Part shown: piece by piece, positions 49,701 to 60,100 of the stretch | Position numbering within the stretch: the stretch's first letter is position 1 | Layout of the letters: each line of letters starts with the position of its first letter | From: Piper betle | Lineage: Eukaryota > Streptophyta > Magnoliopsida > Piperales > Piperaceae | DNA: 64,000 nucleotides | Assembly (NCBI GenBank): GCA_033002965.1 | Contig: JAURVB010012425.1 | Span: forward strand, 282,705-346,704 | Direction of reading: 5' to 3' | Position numbers and translations under genes: made by a program | Notes under the pieces: model-generated | Told to the model about the DNA's origin: nothing | Database searches by the model: none | The model's input: only the letters and a program-made list of their open reading frames with translations

Positions 49701-51211
49701 AATTAATGATGTTCTTGTCATTTATAATGAAGCGGTTCAAAGTTTAGAACAAGAAAAGTGGGGAATTGCCATGAAGGAAGAAATGCAATCCCTTCAAAAG
49801 AATCAGACATGGAAACTAGCTAGTCTTTCGAAGGGAAAGAAGGCAATTGGGTACAAATGGGTACATGCAAAGAAAGATGAATTTCCTGACAAGGATAATG
49901 TTCGTTACAAAGCAAGATGGATGGCTAAAGGCTACGCTCAGAATGTGGGAGTTGATTATAATGAAATATTTTTTCCAGTTGTAAAGCATTCCGCCATCAG
50001 AATTTTGTTGGTTTTGGTGGCACAGTTGGATTTTGAACTAGTTCAGATGGATGTAAAATTGCATTTTTACATGGAGACTTGGAAGAGGAAATCTATATGT
50101 CTCAGCCAGATGAATTCAAAGTTGATGGAAAAGAAAAGATGGTGTACAAATTAGACAAGTCGCTTTATGGATTGAAGCAATCTCCGAGACAGTGGTACAA
50201 GCAATTTGACAAATTCATGATAGGGCAAAAGTACTCAAGGAGTAAATATGACCATTGTGTGTACTTGCGCAAGCTACAAAATGGATCTTATATATATCTT
50301 CTTCTTTATGTTGATGATATGCTGATAGCTTTCAAGAGTCAGACAGAAATTGAGCAGTTAAAGACTCAATTGAATAGGGAGTTTGAGATGAAGGATCTTG
50401 CTGAAGCAAAGAAGATTTTTGGCATGGAGATATCTAGAAATTGGAAATTAGGGAGGTTTTATTTGTCTTAGAAAGAATATCTGACGAAAGTACTAAAACG
50501 TTTTGGCATAAATGAGAAGTCAAAGTTAGTTAGTACACTACTTGCTCTTCATTTCAAGCTTAATGCTTTCATGTCACCAAAGAATGATGCACAATGGGAA
50601 TACATGACAAAAGTACCGCATGCAAGTGTTGTTGGTAGCTTGATGTATGCAATGGTATGTTCGAGGCCCGATATTTCACAAGTAGTTGCGGTTGTGAACA
50701 GGTATATGCATGATCCTGGAAAGGAGCATTGGCAAGCTGTGAAACGGATTCTACGGTATATTTTGAATACCTTAGATGTTGGATTAATATTTTAACAGAA
50801 TGATAAAGATGGTTAGAATGTAGTTGGGTATTGTGATTCTGACTATGCTAGTGATTTGGACAAACGACGATCAACTACTGGTTATGTGTTTACTTTTGCA
50901 AAAGTACTAGTCAGTTGAAAGTCTACCTTACAGTCAACAGTAGCTTTGTCTACTATAAAAGCAGAGTATATAGCAATTACAAAGGCCGTAAAGGAGGCAA
51001 TTTAGATTTAAGGGTTGCTCGGTGAACTGGGAATGGGACAAAAGCACATCAAAGTGCATTTGATAGTCAGAGTGCTATTCATTTAGTAAAAAATCAGGTT
51101 TATCATGCAAGGACAAAACATATCAATGTTCAATATCATTTTGTACGAGAGATTTTAGAAAAAGGTGGAGTCATAATCTAAAAGATTCCGACCACCGAGA
51201 ACCCTGCCGAT
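46729..51211 (+). mobile_element. Degenerate Ty1/copia retrotransposon lacking its 3' LTR
   Basis: The 5' LTR starts TGTTGTATGTTG at 46729 and runs to about 47150; a primer-binding site, TGGTATTAGAGA, follows near 47158. Gag starts near 47366 and has a UBN2-type segment (FNYVPDTSLNNHITSFNQL) and a zinc knuckle (CAFCREKGH, then a stop, then KKDC) near 48115. Then come protease remnants, GAG-pre-integrase (LWHMRLGHAGKKS), integrase (HFHIDIGGEFKND, TPQQNGVAERINRTL), reverse transcriptase (RYKARWMAKGYAQ, LLYVDDMLIA) and RNase H (VVGSLMYAMVCSRPDI). Many stops and frameshifts make it inactive. The coding end (TENPAD) abuts EFL1 sequence directly, so the 3' LTR is gone. It appears closest to Tnt1-type elements. 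Confidence 0.92.
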
Positions 51212-53513
51212 CCTGCACAGATGATTTAGGAATGGATTTTTCAACAAAGCCTAATCTCTGAGAAACTTCAGGGAGGCCCTCGATGATAACAGGCGAGGGG
51301 AAACTGTGAACTTGTCTGCTATATGAGATCAGGAGGAGATTAGGCCCCACTTGATGGGATCCAAGTGCCCATATTCGTTCCAGAAAATTAGACCAGAGAA
51401 TACGGTACTTTTCAAGCTTGTCTTTGTCAAGAAGCTTACTGGCTGAATCCATCTCAATCTCTATGGCGTCAAATATTTTGTTCTTGACTACTGCTATTGG
51501 ATCATCACTTCCATCTGAACTACCAACTCCTCCTTTTCCTACTTCAAGATTTCCAACTGTTTGAGAATAATTTACTTCTAAAATATGTCGCAAAATGTCA
51601 GAATTATCATTAAGAACTGTTGCCAAATCTGTTGGAAGCTTCATCAATTGTACTCGAACCATACACCTTCCATTTGGCGTTTGCTTCTCAACAAAGTCAG
51701 CACCGCCACACATAGCCTTCATGTTCTCCACGGGAATCAATTCTTCCCCTTCAATTGTTTCCTTATAGGATACAAGAGGGGGTGAGACTTCCAAACTCAC
51801 CCTGGCAAATCTTTCCTGTAAGTCCTTAACACATCTTTCTAGATGAACTTCACCTGCAGCAGCAAGCACATGCTCTCCTGTGAAAGTAAGTGTGACTTCC
51901 ACAAAAGGATCTGCCCGGTTTAAAAGCTTCAAGCCTTTAGTAAATGCACCCATATCAGCCAAAGCTGCCGGCTCAATTGCCACTTAGAGTTGGGGCAACT
52001 TGAAAGAACATATTAGAAAATGGCCAACAGTTTCTCGTGGAGGAGATTGTTGCACTTTTTAGAATATATCGACCCAACCCTCGAATTGCCACAACATTTC
52101 CAGCATCCACACTCTGAACAGGTATCAAACCTTGGCCCATCATCAGATACAATGGACCAAGCTGAGCTTCTTGCACATGCTTACGTGAAAACTCAGCCCT
52201 GGTGGGATTGTATAGAGCTATCAAGATAAAACATAAACCTTCTGTCCTGCATAAAGGATCCCACTAAAGATGCGCACAAATGCTAGGAAACACTCGTCTT
52301 GTTTCTAATTCATGTTATTCAAAACCTCTCCACTAGGGCCTCTATGCGGCAGCATTTTGAAGGGAACAGCAAACATTTTGGATACAAAAGCCACACAAGG
52401 TGCTTCAGCGCGAGAATCACAAGCTACAACACATTCTCTTACATGGTTTGCTTCAGTCAGCACATCCGTGAGACTCCCATCATCCAAATTCTCCTTCCTT
52501 GGAATTAGCCTTGAGATTCTCATAGCTTGCGCCGATACTGGATCAGGCATGCACCTAACAACCATAGAGAAAATTGTGTCCGACAAAGGAAGCCACCTGC
52601 TCATGACAGCTTGGAGAACAACTTTTGGATCCTTATGTTGAAATTCACGTACAGAAACTTTCAAATTAAAATTTTTTATAACTTTTTCAAGCATTCCCTT
52701 ATCTACATCAGCTTTCAAAGCTGCTTGATAAACCTGACAAAGCGGCTCAAGCACATATTGGACAAACATTGGCCGTGCCATATTTCCTGCCGGCGACCCC
52801 ACAGGCCCTTTTGCAAGGCAGCTGCACTCAGCAAAATCACTGATGCAAAAACCCCACCCATCCAGAGCACAAACAAATGCAACATTACCCTTTTGAGGTT
52901 GGAATGTAACCTCTTCATCATCCTCAACTAGCTCCTGAGGATCTTCTCCATTCTCACAAGTCGTCCCCACTAGCATTGAATCAATGTCTGACAAATATTT
53001 TTCTGCCTTATACGCACTAACTATGCCGTTAACCTCGTGAACAATCCTCTGCAATCTCTTGTAAGCTTCCTCAGGACTCAATTTCAGTTCTGAGATCAAT
53101 CTGTCAATCTTGTTGAGAACCAAACATGGTGTCAATTTCTCTATCCAAGCTTGTCGTAGAACAGCATGAGTTTGAGTATGAACCCCCTCAACAGCATCAA
53201 CCAATATAAGGGCACCGTCACTCAAACGAGCAGCAGTTGAGACCTCGGAGCAGAAATCCATATGACCAGGGGAATCTATGAGGTTGATACGGTGGTCATT
53301 TACTTGCAAAGCAATAGAAGAACTCTTAATTGTGATAGTTCTTCTCTGCTCTTCATCCAGATAATCCATGAACCTAAGGCGACCAGCAAGTTTTGGGTGG
53401 AGCAACCCAGAATCAGCTCCAGCAATCAGGTGGTCAGCCAGAGTGGTCTTTCCGTGATCAACATGAGCAAGAATGCATATATTACGAATCTTCTGAGCAT
53501 CCCCCATTTGCAA

Positions 53514-54239
53514 GGAGTCAGCACCTGGGCAATGATGATATCACAAAACAACATTAATACCTTAAAGTTGAAGTAAGAAAGTTCGGAGACTCAACGAATA
53601 AGCTTAATAATTTCAGGATATATCGCATGCTTCAAATAAGCTGCTGCAGATATCTAAAAATAAATGGAACATCTATTTTAAAATATTGCTTTTCTCGCCA
53701 TTAGTCAAAATTTATAACCAAATACAGATTCTTGTAGTACTTACCAAATATAACACCAGTGCAAATTAGTGGAGTCTTTAACTTCGACCAGAAGCTTGAT
53801 TTAAAGCAAATGGGAAAAAATAAAACTGTTGGATAGACTTCACAAGTTATATCTGAAGAAAATGGTAAACGGGTGCTGCAATGCACAGTACAAGATATGG
53901 ACAAGACTTTTGTCTTTTAGGCTCTTTCCTGTGGAGAACTGGCGAAAACCTCACTACCAACTATTGCTTTCCAGAGTCTGAAGCAGGAGAAAAATTGAGG
54001 AAGGCAGCTGTTAGAGGCTCTAAACTTGCGAATCCCTTTCCCTGCAAAACACGAAATAACTTTTAGTTGTTAAAATTCAATTTCATGCTCATTTTAGTGA
54101 TTCTTCCAGACAATAAACTAAAAAGCAAGCACATTCGAACCATTTATAATTTCAATCATGTTGGCAAACAAAAATAAAACATAGTAGCAATCACTAGTGC
54201 ACCCACTTTACCCACAAGGGTGGGGGGGGGAACCCAAAA
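53514..54239. other. Upstream region of the EFL1 relic
   Basis: A CCCAG acceptor just before the EFL1 ATG suggests a leader intron. A minus-strand stretch at 54042-53967 after TTTTGCAG reads as 25-30 residues, then stops. I do not recognise it, and it may be a leader exon. Confidence 0.35.
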
Positions 54240-54770
54240 AACTGCTTTTCACACTACTTGAGACAAGCATCTCGATCAACACAATAACAAGACTTAACAC
54301 ATTACCTATAACACTACAAAATTCCAGGTCCTTTGAAAGAATCTTAATACAAAACGATGAAAGTAAGCACATACATTTAAACCAAACGTGTGCAAAAAAG
54401 AAACCCACACTTTGGCCGGTGGCATCTCAATCAGCACAACAATAAGACACTACACTTAATCAATAACACTATAAATTCCTGGTCATTTGAATGAATGAAT
54501 CTTCGTGTAATAAGATAAAAGTGAACTCATGCATGCGTGAGAAGATACAACAAAGGAATCACTACTTAAATCTTAACTTAGCTTTTCACACTCCGTATGA
54601 CATGCATCTCAATCAACCCAATGATGAGACTTTTAACACATTATCCTACAACACCACAAAAGTCCTGGCCCTTCCTTTGAATGAACCTCCAAGCACTAAA
54701 ATAAAAGTGAACGCATTCAAGCAACATAGTAAAAATCCCCACTTCAACCACATCACGCATGAGAAATAAT
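54240..54770. repeat. Three-copy tandem repeat, unit about 180 bp
   Basis: CATCTCRATCAACMCAATRA followed by AAGACTTAACACATTA, then CTACAAAATTCCTGGTCCTTT and GAATGAATCTT-type words, appears near 54268, 54425 and 54605. Confidence 0.75.
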
Positions 54771-54784
54771 TTTTATTAAAAAAA

Positions 54785-55930
54785 CTTCCCTGCATGGGCG
54801 GGTAGACGGGACGAAGCCCACCCGCAAGCAACACGATATCGGCGATGTGTCACCGGTGAGTTATGGGAGGAACTAAAGCTTGCCTGCCGTGGAAATAATC
54901 TCGTCGTCCGGGAAGGAACTAGCGGGAAAAGTGGCGTCTTTGTCGTTCGTCGTCGACGGGGAAGATGATAGGTTTAATATAATACTACTAGTTGGAGGAG
55001 GTAACGGTAGTACCGTCTCCGTCTCGCGCAACACCAGCACTCCGACACAGATATCGCATGCACATGCACCGATATCCGGTTCGGTTAAACACACCCCAAT
55101 CGGACACACATAAGCACCGACGTTGTAAATTGCTTACCTTGATCCAGGTAGTCCTCGTGAAATCCCTGAAATCCCAGCCCTTCAACTCGAAGAACTTCCT
55201 TGCACAATCACCACCCTCCGTTGTCCACTGAGAGAACGTCCCCTTGTATAGACATCTCCGTATTTAAGGTTATCTGCATGTCTCCAACAACAAGCTATGT
55301 TAGCATCTTTATCTTCAGAGGACATTCTTAGTACTGCTAGGAATCCGCTGTATTGATCGCTCCAAATACCGGAATTCTCAGTACCTCGACCCAAATACCA
55401 TTTTACAGGTATTTTGCTCGGTCATGTCCTCCCTCCGTGCTAGCATGTTCCTCTGTTCTACTCGGTCACGGTCCTGCACCCGTGCACTCACGTTCCGACG
55501 TTCTCCTCGGTATTTCTATCGGTATGCTCAATCCTTCAACTTCTCTCCACCAATAGGCGCTCTCATACCTGCTCGGCCCGATGTTCAATTATCACACCCC
55601 ACAAACTCCTACTCGGAACCCATCATGCCTTTGAAGTTTCCTCTTTGCAGAAACCGACATACTCGGTACAATGACGGATCATTTTGCGAGTACGCTCCAT
55701 CAAGTGCCGGTACTTTGCTCGACTCCACTGTTGGTCACCCGACACGCTCTATGCACCGTAGTTTGCTCCTTGCCATCAACTATAACACAAATCACTTTGG
55801 TCAATTTTTTCCACCACTTGGATAGCAGACTATCCGTCAGGAACACGGGATAGCTAGAAACAACCACTAAAACCTAGCCCCCATCTAGTCCCTAGGACTA
55901 GCCCTGTAACAGTAGGCCTACGCCCTAGCC
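54785..55930. repeat. GC-rich dispersed repeat, probable LTR-type sequence
   Basis: Distinct in base composition from its flanks and without a coherent frame. Its 3' part (CACTTGGATAGC ... CTGTAACAG near 55815-55913) resembles the end of the GC-rich block near 39630-39730 (CACTCAGATAGCC ... CTGTAACAG). The two blocks look like diverged copies of one family. Confidence 0.4.
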
Positions 55931-56375
55931 TAAGCCTAAGCGATGATTTTCTTATTTTTATTTTATTATTATTTCTTTTATTTAAGTGATTAGTTACTAA
56001 GGTAAAATTTGTTTTTTTATTATTTTTTTGTTAAGCAAAAAAATTAAAGTAAAATTGAGCTTTTGTATAAGCTACATATTTAATTTAAAACTTATATCTC
56101 GTTCAGAAGGTAAGAATTTGCACCAATATCTCCGTTTCAATTTTTAATTTTTAGTGATAGAACTAAACATTTAAATTTTTAAAAAACACAACAATTAAAA
56201 GGTATTTTGAAATTAATTTTTATTATAATTATTTTAATAATAAAGATGAAAAAGTTAAAATTATTAAATTGAGTCAAAAATGCATAAATACCCTTATGAT
56301 TTATTTGTACATGTATCTACGTAGATCCATTAAATTAATCCAAATAAAGGCATGGCATAGCTCACATATAGGTGT
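55931..56375. other. AT-rich spacer
   Basis: No gene or clear element. Confidence 0.4.
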
Positions 56376-56378
56376 GTA

Positions 56379-56420
<42 letters not shown>
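56376..56420. repeat. (TA)n microsatellite
   Basis: About 21 TA units at the left edge of the inverted-repeat element. Confidence 0.95.
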
Positions 56421-56424
<4 letters not shown>

Positions 56425-56439
56425 TCTATGATGAACTGC

Positions 56440-59330
56440 CTGTTTTGCACCGCACAAGCAGCGCATCAATTGACAGCCGCTGGATTTAATCTTGCTGTTG
56501 TCATTCTTCCCACCCCAACTTTGGTGACCGCCTACCCCCGCCCTCACCCACAGCCGCGCCACCACCAGCCAGCATTTTCCCCGGCCGCCCCTTTCCACCC
56601 CTCCCCTCCCTCCCCTTCCCTGCCGACCGTCGTGCCCTATCCTGCTCGTAGCCGCAGCCGCCACCCCCCCCCCACACGCACACACATTCCCCGCCTCGAC
56701 TGCCCCTGCCACCCCCTTTGCCCCCGTCACTGCCTGCAATCGCCCCCCAACCCGCAGCTACTGTAACACCCCAAATCTGGTTCACGCTCGTGAGCCAAAC
56801 CAGCATGTTACAGGCCCTGGTTAGGTCGGCTAACCCGAACCCAACTTATACGGATCTAATCTCGGCGTCTTAAGATGAAGATACGACTCATCATACATGG
56901 ATGAATGCTCAGAATCCTAACATGATACTATATGGATGACATGCAAAGTAATTCATACAACAATACGACTACGATCAAAATCAACTAAAATTCTAAAATA
57001 AAACAGACAGAGCCTTCCCTAAAAGTGCAATTAAGGTCACTCTGTCAAAATAATATATATAAACATATATGCAAATATATATCTATATATCAAGCAACTT
57101 TATCCACACAATCTAATATACAATTTACTCACTCTAAGCTTAGGCCTCAACCCACCACATTTCCACTGCGAAATCTATTCATGTTTCACATTATGTCATC
57201 ATGTCTTAACAATTAATCACAACATTTCATCCTGTCTTAGCATTTAAACATGTCACATCATTAGGTCTTAAGCATTTAGCCACACTATTCACAATATAAT
57301 AACATTATAAACAAAATATTAACCACTCTATCGATTGACATGTGTGCAAGCGACAACAATGCTCCTTCGTCCAAGCTGGCTCCTCCAACTCGTGATTATT
57401 ACCTACATATAGTATAAAAACACGTCAGTAACAAGTGTTACTGGTCCGAAAAATAAAATAACTATAACAAGCTGGCTATGAGAGCAAACTCTCATATGAA
57501 AGAAAATATCAGATACTCCTCATGAACACTCTGAAGGGCACCTACTGAGGAGCCACTGTGCTGCAGACCCGGTAGCATCCCAAAATGACTGATCTGTTGC
57601 TGCTGATGTCTCTCTCGGCATTTTCTTACTTCATTTTTTGGTCTTGAATCCTAAGCCCTCTCCTTACCTCCATATTTCTCCTAGCCTTGAGCACGAAGGC
57701 CGAGTACTCTCAGGCAGTCGCCTTTAGTACCCTTTAAACCACAAGTCCGGACATACGCTGTACTAAACAGTACCCGTAAACCTCCACATTCTCTGGGTGT
57801 GAGGAACTCAAATGCAGAGTTGTTAGGATCCCTCGAGAATGGAACAGTCCACTGCACTAATCTAGAGCCCGCTTTGAGTGTCACGGCATCCGCTCATGGT
57901 ACGTGCAGTCGATTTCTCCATCTCTCGTCTCACTGAAAACTCAGTAAAATTATATATATAGGCCTGGGAATGGATTTATATAATAGGCCCGAAGGCAACT
58001 TGTGGTGGATCTTGTTTTTGAAATCATCCTCGAGGGGTTATTAATCCGGAAAACTATTCGGTTAAATGACCCGAGTTAAGTGGGATCCAATAAAACGCCA
58101 CTTAACCCGTCCTACAAATAATAAAATAAACCTACAATAGAAGAGAACGTAAAACAGAGACGAGTCCTAAACAGACCCGGTAGAAGCTTCAAGCGTGTCA
58201 TCGCGCCTAGGCAGTGAGCTCCTACTCCGTACCTACACATCAAAACTAAATACTAACGTCCGCTAACTAAATGATGCATCAACTCAACAAACATCACACA
58301 CAACACCATCATCATTCATCACAATAACCAATCAAATAATCATAAAAGTGAATAATCCTAACTTGTCCTATTCATACCAATTTTATTGTGTTTTTCTAAG
58401 TTACGTCGTGATCACTTCTCATGCTGAGACTTGATCTAACTCATTACATCACTTACTATTCATTCACAATTACTCAAATCATACAATCATCCCTTCACTC
58501 ATAATTAGGCATTACTCATAACAGTTAATCAAATCTAGCATATTGTGCTAACATTCATCAATTTTAAATGATCAAATTGGAGGTAATTATACCTCACGTC
58601 GTCGACGATCCGCGACGGTTAGCGTTTCGTCGCGTGTCTTGGAGCTCGAACTCGACGCTCGACGGCGTCTGAAGTCGTTCAAGTTCAACTGGATGAACTC
58701 GGTGAAAGATCGGCCAAATTCCAGTGAATCCAATTTTCCGGCAAGTTTCAGTGGTTTCCGGCAGGTTTCGGTGGTTTTTGGTAATTTTTGGCGGTTTTTC
58801 GGCGGTAGTCGCTTGCAATGTTTACTAGCTTGAAAGCAATGGTATTGGGTACCATTGGAATCGGCACGGCGAGCCCAACGCGTCTACGGCATTGACATGG
58901 TTGGCGGAGGTGGTGGCTCGCCGGAAAATGGCTAAAACAGAGGTGGCGGCGATGGGTGACTCTATCCAGCCGGCCTGGGTGGCGACGGCCTCCTCTCCAG
59001 TCAGGAAAGGTCGCTGGATGGTCGAGGGTGTCGAGGCGGCCACTCGATCGTGGCGGCGACGGTCACCGGTGGCGTGATCAGCAACGGAAAATGTTGGGTG
59101 GGGCCCATGGCTGCAGGCGGCGGGCTGGGGTGCGGCAAAGGGTAGTAGCACAGTGGCAGGTCAGGGTGCGGTAGCAGGATGGGGCGAGCGCGGGCAGGTC
59201 ACTAAAGTGGTGGGAGGGGGGAGACGAAGATTGAAGGGGAGGAGATGAAGCATGACAGCCACTGGATTAAATCCAGCAGCTGTCAATTGATGTGTTGCCT
59301 TATAGAAAAAAGGATGGTGCGGTGCAGCAT
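56440..59330. mobile_element. Element with long inverted arms (MULE-like?)
   Basis: The left arm (56448-56530) contains GCACCGCAC, CATCAATTGACAGCCGCTGG and ATTTAATC. The right arm, near 59245-59325 and read in reverse, carries the same words in the same order. Weaker similarity continues inward into GC-rich sequence (GGTCACCAAAGT against GGTCACTAAAGT). No transposase was found. Arms of 100-350 bp fit a non-autonomous Mutator-like element, but no 9-bp target duplication is visible. Confidence 0.5.
56762..58830 (+). mobile_element. LTR-like sequence starting TGTAACACCCC
   Basis: The first 80 bases match those at 63920-64000 with few differences (TGTAACACCCCAAATCTGG and onward). A TG start and this opening are typical of plant Ty3/gypsy LTRs. 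It interrupts the left arm of the inverted-repeat element. The 3' end is not fixed; a GC-rich change occurs near 58830. No coding domains were seen. Confidence 0.45.
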
Positions 59331-59750
59331 AGCCACAGCCAGAGGGTTATTGGTTACACAATGGCGGAAGGGAGGTGTTGCTCCCTTGCCTTTTGGAACG
59401 TCCTCTACCCTGCCTCCTAGTGTTCGACAAGTGGTGCAGAGTTGAAGATTTTTCAAGGAGTTTCCACATGGGGCAAGAAAGGGAGATTGGAAGGGTTATA
59501 TCTCTTTCCCGTGTGAAGGATGCTGAAGCCAACCTTAGTGTGTTCCTTATGATTCGGGAGAGGAGGGATTGTTGGGAATCCTTCATCATACGATGAATGT
59601 GATAGACATGCAACTATATGGAGAATCGTAAAGACGTGAAGTTATTCCAAGTGGTACAAAGAATTCGAGATGAATCATATTTAATGTTTGGCTCTTCATA
59701 TCTACGGAGTTCTATTTTTATATATATATAGTTGTATTGTGCGTGAAATA
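59331..59750. other. Host sequence between two elements
   Basis: A plus-strand open frame at 59375-59596 (VEDFSRSFHMGQEREIGR...) looks protein-like but is unrecognised and lacks context. It could be a retroelement or captured gene fragment. Confidence 0.3.
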
Positions 59751-60100
59751 GAACTAAGCATGGTTGCATAAATCGGAATCGGAGTTGGAATCGGTTTTCG
59801 AAGGAGTCGGAATCGAAGTCTAAATTGGCCAGAAATCGGTTCAGTTGAATCGGTCCAAATTGGTCATATACAAAAATTTGACAACTCATAACATAAATAC
59901 CTGAAATACATAATTATATAATTTTTGCACATAAATACACAAATTTATAATTTAATACAAGTATAAAAGAGCATCACAATTTATCATCACAATACCTCAA
60001 TGTCATAAGTATAACATTTGATATATCATCATTTGTGTTGTATCAAATAATAACAACAAGATATTAATATAAGTCCAAAAACTGAATGTTCAGCACAATT

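Larger units (their letters stand above)
45100..53507 (-). pseudogene. EFL1: Elongation factor-like GTPase 1 (EFL1/RIA1) pseudogene, split by two retroelements
   Basis: EFL1 is the EF2-like GTPase that, with SBDS, removes eIF6 from 60S ribosomal subunits. The N-terminal part (53507-51253) shows AHVDHGKT (G1), DSPGH (G3) and NKID (G4), then EF2-type domains. The C-terminal parts are at 46547-46156 (CDEPMWGLAF, NTPTEYLGPMYAVL) and 45410-45100 (VYAYVPVSESFGFA to the stop at 45100). Lesions: two deletions near 52770-52830; a stop after EVLNNMN (near 52305); an insertion with stops near 52226; a one-base loss near 51975; a six-residue deletion before the NTPTEYLGP block; a 25-bp duplication near 46321; a TAA in EEI*EF near 45245; the TRIM; the copia element; and partial exon duplications at 46560-46728. 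It is certainly non-functional. Confidence 0.92.

Noticed and set aside
53967..54042. Exon-like minus-strand stretch after TTTTGCAG (GKGFASLEPLTAAF...)
   Set aside because: Plausible codons but no partner exons, and a stop within 30 residues; may simply be EFL1 leader.
56428..56806. Glycine- and arginine-rich frames near the inverted repeat
   Set aside because: Explained by GGC/GCC-rich repeat arms.
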